From positions 1 through 64,000 of the forward strand of contig CAMCWC010000002.1 of the NCBI GenBank assembly GCA_945882415.1: a stretch of DNA of 64,000 nt. The letters run 5' to 3'. Below the pieces are notes generated by a model. It saw only the letters and a list, made by a program, of their open reading frames with translations, did not search any database and was not told the origin of the DNA. The translations under genes were made by a program, and so were the position numbers. Source of the DNA: Chthonomonas calidirosea. GTDB lineage: Bacteria > Armatimonadota > Fimbriimonadia > Fimbriimonadales > Fimbriimonadaceae. How positions within the stretch are numbered: the stretch's first letter is position 1; every line of letters begins with the position of its first letter. This document shows positions 16,884 to 25,331 of the stretch, piece by piece.

Positions 16884-17402
16884 ATGATTCTGGCGACCTG
16901 CTTCGTCCTTGTCGGGTTCTCAAACGCGCAACTTTCCGCCGCTGCCCAGGCGCAAGTTGGCGTCACCACAAGCTATCGTCCGGATTACGTGAAGCTGAAA
17001 TATCCCGGAGGAGACGTGCCGATCTCAACCGGCGTGTGCACCGATGTCATCGTCCGCGCGTTCCGCAAAGGTGGCGTTGACCTGCAAGTGCTTGTGCACA
17101 AGGATATGTCGCGAAACTTCCGTGCGTATCCGGCGAAATGGGGGCTTAAGAAGCCAGATCGAAACATCGACCACCGCCGCGTTCCGAACCTACAAACCTA
17201 CTTCCGGCGACAGGGTTTCGAACTTCGAAACCAGCCGTTCCAAGCGGGCGACGTCGTTAGTTGGCGATTGCCAAACGGCCGAGATCACATCGGCATCGTC
17301 TCCGCCAATCTGTGGGCCGTTCACAACATCGGCGCGGGAGCGAGAGATGAAAACGTCATCCACGAATGGCCGATCACTGGCCATTACCGCTGGAAGTGGT
17401 GA
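16884..17402 (+). CDS. Secreted DUF1287-family protein
   Basis: A 172-residue secreted protein of the DUF1287 family, which belongs to the NlpC/P60-like papain fold and is of unproven function. The mature part carries GVCTDVIVRAFRKGGVDLQ, with the candidate catalytic Cys, then VHKDM, IDHRRVPNLQTYF, the GDVVSWRL element and DHIGIVS with a candidate catalytic His. A short signal peptide (about 1-19) begins at the ATG. A cell-wall role is plausible by fold analogy. Its stop is one base from the stop of the convergent uvrA C-terminal half. Confidence 0.8.
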   Translation: MILATCFVLVGFSNAQLSAAAQAQVGVTTSYRPDYVKLKYPGGDVPISTGVCTDVIVRAFRKGGVDLQVLVHKDMSRNFRAYPAKWGLKKPDRNIDHRRVPNLQTYFRRQGFELRNQPFQAGDVVSWRLPNGRDHIGIVSANLWAVHNIGAGARDENVIHEWPITGHYRWKW

Positions 17403-17403
17403 C

Positions 17404-18432
17404 CTAAGCTGCCGCGAGCAGTTTCTTCAAGTACGTCCCGGTGTGCGATCCTTCGACGCTGGCGACGTGCTCTGGCGTACCCATCGCGACGACTTGGCCA
17501 CCCTTGTTGCCACCCTCTGGGCCCATGTCGATGATCCAGTCCGCCGTCTTGATCACGTCCAAGTTGTGCTCGATCACCAGAACCGTGTTCCCTTGATCGA
17601 CGAGCCGGTGGAGCACCATCAGAAGCCGCTTCACATCCTCAAAGTGCAAACCTGTTGTCGGCTCATCCAGGATGTAGAACGTTCGGCCGGTTGATCGTTT
17701 GCTGAGTTCCGAAGCCAACTTAACGCGCTGGGCTTCTCCCCCCGAAAGCGTTGTCGCCGGTTGACCGAGCCGAATGTAGCCGAGACCCACCTCGCCCAAA
17801 GTGTCGAGTTTGCGGAAGATCTTTGGGATGGGCCGGAAAAACTCGATCGCTTCCGTGATCGTCATCGCCAGCACGTCGGCAATCGACTTGCCCTTGTACT
17901 TCACCTCCAGCGTTTCGCGATTGTATCTCTTCCCTTTGCAAACTTCGCATGGCACGTATACGTCCGGCAAAAAGACCATCTCGATCTTCAGCACGCCATC
18001 GCCGCGACACGCTTCGCATCGGCCACCTTTGACATTGAAGCTAAATCGCCCTTGATTGAATCCGCGAATCTTCGCGTCCGGGGTCATCGCGAACAGATCC
18101 CGAATCATATCGAACGTGCCGGTGTATGTGGCAGAGTTTGACCGCGGCGTTCGGCCAATCGGAGACTGATCGATATCGATGACCTTGTCCAGCGCCGTTA
18201 GGCCTTCAATCGCGTCGTGCGGCTCCCAGACCGAACGCGTACCGTAGACCTCAAACAGCATCTTCGGATACAGCGTGTCCTGGACAAGGGTCGATTTTCC
18301 ACTCCCCGAAACGCCGGTGACGCAAACAAACAGCCCCAAGGGAATGGCGGCATCAACTCCCTTTAAGTTATTCCCCCGCGCATTGCGAATGACGACCCAG
18401 CCCTCTGAAGACACGATACGTATGTCTACCAT
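17404..18432 (-). CDS. uvrA: UvrA C-terminal half (ABC-II) encoded as a separate protein
   Basis: A 342-residue protein equal to the second ATPase module of the excision-repair damage sensor UvrA. It begins just before [13 protein letters not shown] and carries its own Walker A (GVSGSGKST), zinc module CEAC...CEVC, signature [12 protein letters not shown] and Walker [12 protein letters not shown]. It is full length for this half, without internal stops or frameshift scars. The upstream half is a separate gene 507 bases away with another gene between. In ordinary UvrA the two modules share ATP sites in one chain, so here the halves must associate. The ATG at 18432 has no clear Shine-Dalgarno. 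Confidence 0.92.
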   Translation of the reverse strand: MVDIRIVSSEGWVVIRNARGNNLKGVDAAIPLGLFVCVTGVSGSGKSTLVQDTLYPKMLFEVYGTRSVWEPHDAIEGLTALDKVIDIDQSPIGRTPRSNSATYTGTFDMIRDLFAMTPDAKIRGFNQGRFSFNVKGGRCEACRGDGVLKIEMVFLPDVYVPCEVCKGKRYNRETLEVKYKGKSIADVLAMTITEAIEFFRPIPKIFRKLDTLGEVGLGYIRLGQPATTLSGGEAQRVKLASELSKRSTGRTFYILDEPTTGLHFEDVKRLLMVLHRLVDQGNTVLVIEHNLDVIKTADWIIDMGPEGGNKGGQVVAMGTPEHVASVEGSHTGTYLKKLLAAA

Positions 18433-18471
18433 ATTCGTGCGCGAAAAGTCGCCGATGAATTCGTACGATCG

Positions 18472-18903
18472 CTAGCGTTTGGGCTTTGCAAGCTTCCAGC
18501 CCACCGCCGAACCGATCGCCGTAAGCGCGGAGTTCACAAAAGTAGCCCAAGCTGGGGTGACCGCTTTCGCCATGGCTTCCATCGGTGGCACCGATGCACT
18601 CCGCTCGCCTGCGGGAGGCGCGCCTAGATTCATCACGCCCAATGCGATTCCGAGAAGAACGATGACAACGATCAGCCAGATTGAAGCGTCGTCCCCGCCC
18701 ATCTTGTTCGTCAAGATCCCCGCGATCAGCGCAGATAAAAACGACAACCCGAGGCTCACCGTCAGCCAAGGTGTCGAGACGGCATACGACTTCGCTATGA
18801 ACGCGCCCTCTTCTCCGAGTGCGGAATACAACACCGTGTAGCTAACGAAAACGAGCACGAAAAGCGTGATGTAGCCGAGCAAAACCGAGCCGAACGTTCT
18901 CAT
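18472..18903 (-). CDS. Hypothetical four-helix membrane protein between the uvrA halves
   Basis: A 143-residue protein with four hydrophobic segments (about residues 5-28, 46-66, 74-93 and 117-136), a Gly/Ser/Pro-rich loop (95-107) and a basic C-terminus (KLAKPKR). Family not recognised; nothing in it suggests DNA repair. It is complete, has its own ATG, and is preceded by TAGTAT with a 7-base gap inside the 36-base space after the uvrA N-terminal half. It lies 39 bases before the C-terminal half, so that half may be transcribed from this promoter. Confidence 0.75.
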   Translation of the reverse strand: MRTFGSVLLGYITLFVLVFVSYTVLYSALGEEGAFIAKSYAVSTPWLTVSLGLSFLSALIAGILTNKMGGDDASIWLIVVIVLLGIALGVMNLGAPPAGERSASVPPMEAMAKAVTPAWATFVNSALTAIGSAVGWKLAKPKR

Positions 18904-18910
18904 CGGTCAA

Positions 18911-18916
18911 ATACTA
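18911..18916 (-). promoter_or_regulatory. -10-like TAGTAT inside the split uvrA locus
   Basis: Minus-strand TAGTAT 7 bases before the ATG at 18903. If active, it transcribes the membrane gene and the uvrA C-terminal half independently of the N-terminal half. Confidence 0.5.
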
Positions 18917-18939
18917 ATCGGATTCGCCAACCTGCGCAA

Positions 18940-20946
18940 CTACGATGACTTTGCGGCACGGGTCTTTTTACGGGGTTTAGCTTCGACAACCGCAACCGCA
19001 GCGGCAAGCGGATTGCTCGCTCTCGGCTGGCGTCGCTGTTCGGGAATATCGATCTTTCGTTCCCCACGCAAGTACTGCGCAGTAACGGCATTCGATTTCA
19101 GGAACTCCTCGACCGTGCCTTGAGCCGTCACTTCACCGCCATGCTCACCCGCCGCCGGTCCAAGTTCCAATAGCCAGTCCGCCGCCAGCATCGTCTCTTC
19201 GTCGTGTTCAACCACCAACACCGTGTTTCCAAGGTCACGAAGCCGGGTGAGCGTTTCGATCAGCTTGCTGTTATCGCGCTGGTGCAGGCCGATACTCGGT
19301 TCATCGAGGATGTAAAGCACACCCATCAAGCCCGAACCAATCTGGGTCGCAAGCCGAATCCGCTGAGCCTCTCCGCCGGAAAGGGTTCGTGCGTTTCGAT
19401 CCAGCGTCAGGTAGCCAAGGCCAACGTTTTCGAGGAACCGCAGCCGCTCGGCGACTTCCTTCACCGCCCTCTCGGCAATCGTCATTTGCCGAACGCTCAG
19501 CTTTTCGGGAAGCGACGAGAAGAACGAGAGACCGTCCTCGATCGACATCCGCGTGACATCCGACATGTCGAGATCCGCAATCTTTACCGCCAGCGAGTCG
19601 GGCTTGAGTCGACGACCATTGCAGGTCGGACACGGCTTGGTGCTCATGTACTGCTCCAGGTCTTGCTTCACCCACTCGCTTTCGGTCTCGTCGTATCGCT
19701 TGCGCAACGATGCCAAAACCCCGCGCCACTCCGACTTGAAGGTGCGCTCCGACTTTCCGTACTTCATTACGACGGTAATCGGATCAGGAAGTCCGTGCCA
19801 AACCGCGTGTAACTTGTCCTCAGGAATCTGGCCAATCGGCAAGCTAGCATCAAACCCAACCGTCTTGCCCACCGCGTCCAGCATCTCGGGCCACCAATCT
19901 TTGACCTCACCGGACTTGTACACGAACGGCACAATCGCGCCGTTTCGCAGTTCCTTGGTGGTGTCGGGCGCAATCAATTGCGGGTCAAATTCAGTCTTGG
20001 TACCAAGCCCCGTACAGTCTGGACAAGCGCCGTACGGCGAGTTGAACGAGAACATGCGTGGCTCAAGTTCAGGAATCGAGAAGCCGCAGATTGGACAGGA
20101 ATACGATTCGGAAAAGAGAAGGTCGAACTCCTTTTGATCCGAGGCAAGCTGTCCATCGGCCTGCTGTGCCGCGAGAGCAGTGATCGCAGCCGGAATCTCG
20201 GCGTCGTCCGGAAAACCGACTAGCAACTGCAGCAGGCCTTTGCCCATCTTCAGCGCCGCTTCGATGGAATCGGCCATTCGTCGCTCGATTCCTTCCTTGA
20301 CCACGAGTCGGTCGACGACCACTTCGATGGTGTGCTGCTTGTACCGATCCATCGGAATGTCATCGGTGACCTCGAACATCTGCCCGTCCACCCGAACGCG
20401 AACGTAGCCCGCCTTCGCGATATCGACAAGTTCCTTTTTGTACTCACCCTTTCGTCCACGAATGACCGGAGAAAGAATCTGAAGGCGCGTCCCCTCGGGC
20501 AGTTGCCGGGCGACGTCGACAATCTGGTCCGTGCTTTGCCGCTGAATTGGCCCGTGCCCGTTCAGACAGAACGGCGTACCAATTCGGGCGAAGAGAATTC
20601 GCAGGTAGTCGTAAATCTCCGTAACCGTACCAACGGTAGATCGTGGGTTCTTGCTTGCTGTCTTTTGGTCGATCGAAACCGCTGGAGAAAGGCCATCGAT
20701 GTGATCCACATCGGGCTTGTCCATCTGACCTAAGAACTGCCGGGCATAAGCACTGAGCGACTCGACGTATCGCCGCTGACCCTCGGCATAAATGGTGTCA
20801 AACGCAAGCGACGACTTGCCGCTCCCGGAAAGCCCGGTGATCACCACCAACTGGTCGCGGGGGATCTCCACCGTGATGTTCTTGAGATTGTTCTCACGGG
20901 CACCGACCACCACGATTCGATCATTAAGGACGCGCTTTCCGCTCAT
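18940..20946 (-). CDS. uvrA: UvrA N-terminal half (ABC-I) encoded as a separate protein
   Basis: A 668-residue protein corresponding to UvrA up to the end of its first ATPase module. It holds Walker A (GLSGSGKSS) near residue 42, the UvrB-binding and insertion domains, a zinc module CPIC...[15 protein letters not shown], signature [12 protein letters not shown] and Walker [15 protein letters not shown]. After [15 protein letters not shown], where normal UvrA runs into the second module, it carries a Lys/Ala-rich tail (about 40 residues ending KKTRAAKSS) and stops. The ATG at 20946 gives the usual N-terminus [15 protein letters not shown]. The second half is at 17404-18432. Confidence 0.95.
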   Translation of the reverse strand: MSGKRVLNDRIVVVGARENNLKNITVEIPRDQLVVITGLSGSGKSSLAFDTIYAEGQRRYVESLSAYARQFLGQMDKPDVDHIDGLSPAVSIDQKTASKNPRSTVGTVTEIYDYLRILFARIGTPFCLNGHGPIQRQSTDQIVDVARQLPEGTRLQILSPVIRGRKGEYKKELVDIAKAGYVRVRVDGQMFEVTDDIPMDRYKQHTIEVVVDRLVVKEGIERRMADSIEAALKMGKGLLQLLVGFPDDAEIPAAITALAAQQADGQLASDQKEFDLLFSESYSCPICGFSIPELEPRMFSFNSPYGACPDCTGLGTKTEFDPQLIAPDTTKELRNGAIVPFVYKSGEVKDWWPEMLDAVGKTVGFDASLPIGQIPEDKLHAVWHGLPDPITVVMKYGKSERTFKSEWRGVLASLRKRYDETESEWVKQDLEQYMSTKPCPTCNGRRLKPDSLAVKIADLDMSDVTRMSIEDGLSFFSSLPEKLSVRQMTIAERAVKEVAERLRFLENVGLGYLTLDRNARTLSGGEAQRIRLATQIGSGLMGVLYILDEPSIGLHQRDNSKLIETLTRLRDLGNTVLVVEHDEETMLAADWLLELGPAAGEHGGEVTAQGTVEEFLKSNAVTAQYLRGERKIDIPEQRRQPRASNPLAAAVAVVEAKPRKKTRAAKSS

Positions 20947-21077
20947 AAAAACCTGTAGACACCGTTCTACCATAACCAGCGGTCAAACGTTGAGACGCGG
21001 CGGGCAGATAAAGATTCTGACGGAACTTTCGCCGAATCGCACTAGACGAACCCGCTTGCGGGTGAAATGATATCGCC

Positions 21078-21458
21078 ATGGCGAAACAACGCGTGCTTCA
21101 GTACCAAATTGAGTGGGACCTAAAAGGCGGAAAGGGCGAGGCCTTCTTCGTTTGCCAAGTTGACGATGAAAGTGACGACACTGCTATTCACCGCGTGAAG
21201 GACATCGACGACGACAGTTTCGAAGTCCTTCAGCACCTCACTCGCAGCGGCGATTCTCTCTTCTTCGATGCAGACACCCAAGTCATCGGCACCGCGCTCG
21301 TAAGTCTTGACGACGAAGAGTGGGAAGAGGACGAGGAAGAATTCGACGACATCTTCGAGATTGAAGAAGAAGATGAGGACGAAGAGGAATCTGAAGACGA
21401 GGAGTCCGAGGACGAGTCTGAAGAAACCGAAGAAGACAAGCCAACCCCCGCCGCCTAA
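21078..21458 (+). CDS. Hypothetical protein with a long acidic tail
   Basis: A 126-residue protein. Residues 1-75 look like a small folded domain (MAKQRVLQYQIEWDL, then strands around FFVCQVDD and FFDADTQVIGTALV). Residues 79-121 are almost entirely Glu and Asp with Ser, ending KPTPAA. Such tails occur in proteins that contact basic partners or nucleic-acid-binding proteins, but no family was recognised. It is divergent from uvrA. The acidic tail makes low-complexity matches unreliable. Confidence 0.65.
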   Translation: MAKQRVLQYQIEWDLKGGKGEAFFVCQVDDESDDTAIHRVKDIDDDSFEVLQHLTRSGDSLFFDADTQVIGTALVSLDDEEWEEDEEEFDDIFEIEEEDEDEEESEDEESEDESEETEEDKPTPAA

Positions 21459-21497
21459 TCTGAATCACGTCCCGGTTCCGGTCGATCACCATCGCCG

Positions 21498-21525
21498 GGA
21501 CCGGGAGCTTTGAAATTCCCGGTCC
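21498..21525 (+). terminator. Possible terminator hairpin after the acidic-tail gene
   Basis: Perfect 9-bp inverted repeat GGACCGGGA (498-506) / TCCCGGTCC (517-525, both +21000) with a 10-base loop. There is no T-run, so it could be a rho-dependent or regulatory hairpin. A related TCCCGGTTCC element lies 25 bases upstream. Confidence 0.35.
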
Positions 21526-21552
21526 ATTGAACGCGTAACTGTACGGCATGGG

Positions 21553-24255
21553 TTGCGCAAGCCTACGCGGCTGCGGTCGGGGAATAATGCATTGTTGGAC
21601 AAGGTGACGAGCGGATCAGAAATCAGCCTGTCCGTGCTCGGCAAGTTCCATCTCCAGATTGGCGACAAGTCCGTTGATCGACTCCGCACTCGAAAAACCG
21701 AAGGACTGCTGGCCTGGCTAGCCGTTCACGAGGAAAAGTCGTTCTCACGCCAGTACCTTGCCGATCTGTTTTGGCCAGAAGACGATCCTTCCACAAGCCG
21801 AAACAAACTGCGCCTCGCCCTTCACTCCATCCGGACGAGCGTCGGCGACAACCTCGACTCTGACGCCCAATCAGTTCGCCTCCGCAAGATCTTCTGCGAT
21901 GCCAACGTGCAGACCGACGCGGACTCGCAGCTCATTCTGCTGGGCTACGACGGCGCGTGGGTGGATGAGCTGCGGCAGAGCCATGAGCTCCGGAAGTTTG
22001 AATCCACGATTCAAACCATGGGCCGGGCCGCGACCCAATCCGATGGCTTGGCAAGCACCGAAATTTTCGCCCTCATCGCCGCCGACCCGCAACAACCCGA
22101 ATGGTACGTCACCCTTTGGCGCACGCTGATCCGCGAAGGAAAAGTCGCCGTGGCGCGCAGCCTCGCCTTGCTAGCCGGATCGCTCTTTGGCGAAGCCCTT
22201 CCAGAAGAAATGCGATCGACGGGCACACGCTGGCAACGCAAGCCTTCGTTCGTCGGGCGCTCGCTTGAGTTGGCCCAGATCGCGAACGAGCTGTTCGGCG
22301 AGCAAGAGCCCAAGCGGCTGCTCCTCGTGGGCTCCGGCGGAATCGGCAAAACTCGACTCGCGCAGGAAGCGTTACGCCTTGCTTCGGCCAGCGACCTCGA
22401 CATCGCGATCGCCCGTTGCCTTGGCGTTGTGGAGCAGGGCGACCTTCGGATCAAAGTCGTTTCCGCCCTCGCCGCCGTCTCACCTGGATTAACTGCAGAG
22501 GGGTTCGATGCTCGAGAACTGCCGCCGACCGTTCTCCTGCTTGACAACGTTGAGGACCTGAATTCCGAGGCTGAAGCGTGGATTAGCACGCTCCTCGTTG
22601 ATGGTTCTAGCCTACGGATACTCGCCACCTCGCAGAGACGCATCCCCGGCTGGGAACGCGAAACGCTGAACCTCTCCCCGCTACGTTGGCGAATGAAAAA
22701 CGCGGCTGATGTCCGGAAATCTGAATCCGCTCAACTGCTCGCTCGACAGGCCGACCTCGATCTAGACGACATTCCGGTGCACGAACTTGCGGAAGCGGTG
22801 CGCCTGCTAGGGGGAGTTCCGTTGGCCATTCAACTTTTTGCCGCGCAATTGCGCAAGGAACCTCTGGCGAGCGCGATTGCAGCTTTGGCCGCCAATCAAA
22901 ACGATGCCATCGGAGTTTTCGGTAATCCCGAGCATAGGCACCAGAATTTCGCCGCCTGTGTGAACTGGAGCCTAAGCGTCGCCGGGCCGGTGGTGGAGAG
23001 CAATCTCGTCGCGTTGTGCTGCTTCCCAAATGGATTCACCCGTGAAACCGCCGGTGCCTTGGGGATCTCGGGGTCTGCCATCGACGAGCTGATGACCGGT
23101 GGATGGGTTTTCAAGCGCGAAGATTCGACCGCCCTCGAAATTCTCCCTCCCGTTCAGCGGCACCTCGCTCATCGAATCACTCCCGAGCATCGCTCGCGAG
23201 CTGAGCAAGCGATCGTTGACTACTTCACTTCACCGCATATGCGTACCTTCAATCCGCAATACTATGCCCTCGTCGAGCCGGTTCACACCCACGCGGTAGA
23301 GGTTCGAGCCGCGATTGAAAACGCGCTGCGAACGGGAGAGTTCACCGGCGCTGCGCAAATGTGGGTTTGCCTTTACCAAACCTCACTTGCAAACGGCACT
23401 CTATCGGAAGATTTGCCGCTGCTTGAGCGAATACTTGGCTCACTTCCGACGGTCCACGCGTTGCCAGAGATCTTTAACACCGGCGGTGGTGCCTACTTTT
23501 ATGCTGGGGATTACCAGCGCGCGACCGAGTCGTTTTGGAAAGCGCTTGAAGTCTGCGACGAAGGCGCAATCGGTGTCACTTACTCAAACATCGGCATCAC
23601 CGCCCTTCACGGCGATCAGTTTGCGCAGGCCGAAGAATGGCTCCGGACCTCGATGCAATACACCGAAGAGCTTCCCAGAAGGCGACTTCTTAAGCTGATG
23701 AACATTGCAGAAGTTCTGATCCAAAACCAGCAATTCGAGGAAGGCCAAGCCGTGATCGACGAAGCGCTGACCGTTCACAGCCCTTCGCGCGATGTTCAAG
23801 TGCATCGGGCAATGGCATACGGCTGCTTAGCCGACCTTGAAATTGAAAAGGGGAACTTGGACGCGGCGATCGCCGCTTGCATCATGGCAAAGGACATTTA
23901 CTCCGAGTTCGATGAGAAGGTCCGCTGGCAACAGACCGTTGGTAAACAGGCCTATCTAGCGGCCCGCCGAGGCGCTAGACCGGAATGTCTGGCTCGACTT
24001 GAGGAAATGATGAGTGCCAGCCCACCGCCTCGAGTTTGGCTCGACTCCCTGACCGTCAGCCTTTGGCTCCTCGGAAACGAAACTGACGCCCGGTTCTTTG
24101 CGGGCAACGCCGAATACCGATTTATTGACCTCTGGGCTCGCCGAGCATGGGCCAGGCACGGCATTCCTCTGCCCCCAAACACCGTGGTCAGCGAGCGGAA
24201 AGTGACCTCCTACGAGCTCCGCCTCTCCGCCCGTGCCTCGCTCAAGCGCACTTGA
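21553..24255 (+). CDS. SARP-type transcriptional regulator with NB-ARC-like ATPase and TPR domains
   Basis: A 900-residue AfsR/SARP-like regulator. Residues about 25-95 form an OmpR-like winged helix (LSVLGKFHLQIGDKSV ... RKTEGLLAWLAV ... LADLFWPEDDPSTSRNKLRLALHSIR). The P-loop GSGGIGKTRLA lies near 260 and the Walker B-like VLLLDNV near 332, then helical and TPR-like repeats (about 620-790) for ligand or partner sensing. It lacks the full bacterial transcriptional-activation domain seen in classical SARPs. The start is uncertain: TTG 21553, TTG 21592 or GTG 21604; GGGGAA upstream favours 21592. Target genes unknown. Confidence 0.8.
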   Translation: MRKPTRLRSGNNALLDKVTSGSEISLSVLGKFHLQIGDKSVDRLRTRKTEGLLAWLAVHEEKSFSRQYLADLFWPEDDPSTSRNKLRLALHSIRTSVGDNLDSDAQSVRLRKIFCDANVQTDADSQLILLGYDGAWVDELRQSHELRKFESTIQTMGRAATQSDGLASTEIFALIAADPQQPEWYVTLWRTLIREGKVAVARSLALLAGSLFGEALPEEMRSTGTRWQRKPSFVGRSLELAQIANELFGEQEPKRLLLVGSGGIGKTRLAQEALRLASASDLDIAIARCLGVVEQGDLRIKVVSALAAVSPGLTAEGFDARELPPTVLLLDNVEDLNSEAEAWISTLLVDGSSLRILATSQRRIPGWERETLNLSPLRWRMKNAADVRKSESAQLLARQADLDLDDIPVHELAEAVRLLGGVPLAIQLFAAQLRKEPLASAIAALAANQNDAIGVFGNPEHRHQNFAACVNWSLSVAGPVVESNLVALCCFPNGFTRETAGALGISGSAIDELMTGGWVFKREDSTALEILPPVQRHLAHRITPEHRSRAEQAIVDYFTSPHMRTFNPQYYALVEPVHTHAVEVRAAIENALRTGEFTGAAQMWVCLYQTSLANGTLSEDLPLLERILGSLPTVHALPEIFNTGGGAYFYAGDYQRATESFWKALEVCDEGAIGVTYSNIGITALHGDQFAQAEEWLRTSMQYTEELPRRRLLKLMNIAEVLIQNQQFEEGQAVIDEALTVHSPSRDVQVHRAMAYGCLADLEIEKGNLDAAIAACIMAKDIYSEFDEKVRWQQTVGKQAYLAARRGARPECLARLEEMMSASPPPRVWLDSLTVSLWLLGNETDARFFAGNAEYRFIDLWARRAWARHGIPLPPNTVVSERKVTSYELRLSARASLKRT

Positions 24256-24272
24256 AACGCGGTTGAAACGCG
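24252..24272 (+). repeat. Tandem direct repeat TTGAAACGCG with 11-bp period
   Basis: Two identical 10-base copies (24252-24261 and 24263-24272) separated by one G, spanning the stop codon of the regulator. SARP proteins bind direct repeats with one-turn (11-bp) periodicity, so this could be a binding site; it could equally be a chance coding repeat. Confidence 0.4.
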
Positions 24273-24741
24273 CGCCGCGAATACTCTCCCTGGCCGCGGA
24301 AATCAATTGGCGTCGCATAGGCACCGAGGAACGCGGCTTAAGGTCAAAATCCGCGCACTTCCCGCTCTTCCCCGAGCAACGGTTAGATCGTTCCAAAGCT
24401 ACCCATCACATCGAGAAATCCACAATTTGCATAACAAGTAAGCAAATCATACGCATTATTCACACTTTCGGATCAAAATCGCGTACAATCAAGAGGAATT
24501 ATCCGTCTTTGGCACTACAGGGCAATGGTTTTTAAGCCAATACCTGAATCAGTAATCGATCAAGCCGCTCGAGCCAAGGAAGGAAGAAAGGCGTGCGTGC
24601 AAAACGCGATCATGGCAAGGTCGCGTTGGCAACCGGTCCGGTTCAGCCTAAAAGGCAGCACACCTCTCGTAAATCGTCCCTTGGCAGCGACCTGTCGACT
24701 GCATAGGGCTCAGTTATCCCTTGATAACTTGGGAGAATTCG
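24256..24741. other. 486-bp non-coding region between the SARP-type regulator and the antitoxin gene
   Basis: The longest gap in the window. No convincing gene is seen. It contains the direct repeat at its left edge, an AT-rich stretch (24405-24500) unlike its surroundings with inverted repeat ATTTGC (24425-24430) / GCAAAT (24442-24447), a -10-like TACAAT (24484-24489) followed by AGAGGAAT, and the palindrome at 24712-24729. A small RNA or lost gene is possible but unproven. Confidence 0.5.
24712..24729. promoter_or_regulatory. Palindrome AGTTATC-N4-GATAACT upstream of the antitoxin
   Basis: Perfect 7-bp inverted repeats with a 4-base spacer, ending 12 bases before the antitoxin ATG and overlapping a -10-like TAACTT. 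Ribbon-helix-helix antitoxins autoregulate by binding such palindromes over their promoter. Confidence 0.55.
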
Positions 24742-25005
24742 ATGTCGAGAACAACAACAGAAAAAATCGAGCGAGTAACGGTTTCTCTGCCGGGCCGAAT
24801 GGTCGGCCTCGTCGAGCACCGCATGCAGTCTGATGGCTATGCAAGCGTTTCCGAATGGATTCGGCATGCCATCCGTGAACAGTTAAAGCGGGAAATGTCG
24901 CCGAGCGATCCTTCGCCCGACGATGACCCCCGAGTTGAGAAAAGCCTCTCGCAGTTCCGAGCTGGAGATGTCCGGGAGATTGACCTCAGCAAATTTCGAA
25001 CGTGA
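24742..25005 (+). CDS. Ribbon-helix-helix (ParD/CopG-like) antitoxin candidate
   Basis: An 87-residue protein. Residues 11-49 fit a ribbon-helix-helix domain: strand RVTVSL (11-16), helix A (18-30), the G-Y turn and helix B ASVSEWIRHAIREQL (34-48). The tail (55-87) is acidic then mixed, as in antitoxins that wrap a toxin. GGGAG lies 6 bases before the ATG. The palindrome just upstream is a likely self-operator. The next gene, 32 bases on, is the toxin candidate. The antitoxin role is inferred from fold, size and context. Confidence 0.7.
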   Translation: MSRTTTEKIERVTVSLPGRMVGLVEHRMQSDGYASVSEWIRHAIREQLKREMSPSDPSPDDDPRVEKSLSQFRAGDVREIDLSKFRT

Positions 25006-25037
25006 GGGAATGGTTTCGTTAGTGAGAGGGATGACGA

Positions 25038-25331
25038 ATGAAGTGGACTGGAGAGGCAGAGGCGCGATTCGAAGAATTCCATGCTGAAGTTGCGGCGACT
25101 GGTGATGGGGCGGACTTTGTGTTCTCCTTTGAAGCCACCGTACATAGAAGCATAAACGAACCGGCTACTGCCCATTCCGCCACCGTTTTCGGCGGTGAAG
25201 CGTGTTGGCAAGTCGAGTTCTACAAAAGGTCCATCGTTGGCGGCATTCAAACGTTTTGCTTCGACTACGCGATTATTCCGGCCGGGGAGCGCCAAATCGT
25301 TTGGTTCACCCGCAACACCAGTTGGTTCTAG
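25038..25331 (+). CDS. Toxin candidate, distant RelE/ParE-like
   Basis: A 97-residue protein directly downstream of the ribbon-helix-helix gene. It starts MKWTGEAEARFEEFHAEVA, like the first strand and helix of ParE/RelE toxins (xWtxeAExdLeeI), has a strand-rich middle (CWQVEFYKRSIVGG and TFCFDYAII) and ends VWFTRNTSWF. The middle is not obviously homologous to known toxins, so this may be a divergent or new family. A GAGAGGGA sequence precedes the ATG. Its stop overlaps the end of the convergent tspO by 4 bases. Confidence 0.5.
   Translation: MKWTGEAEARFEEFHAEVAATGDGADFVFSFEATVHRSINEPATAHSATVFGGEACWQVEFYKRSIVGGIQTFCFDYAIIPAGERQIVWFTRNTSWF

Noticed and set aside
17404-20946. Frameshift or sequencing error explaining the split uvrA
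   Set aside because: Each half has its own ATG and a natural end. The gap contains a complete unrelated gene with its own -10-like element, and the N-terminal half ends in an added tail, so no single base change restores one frame.
24525-24833. 102-residue frame in the gap before the antitoxin
   Set aside because: It overlaps the antitoxin gene in another frame, has no Shine-Dalgarno at a useful distance and no protein-like composition.
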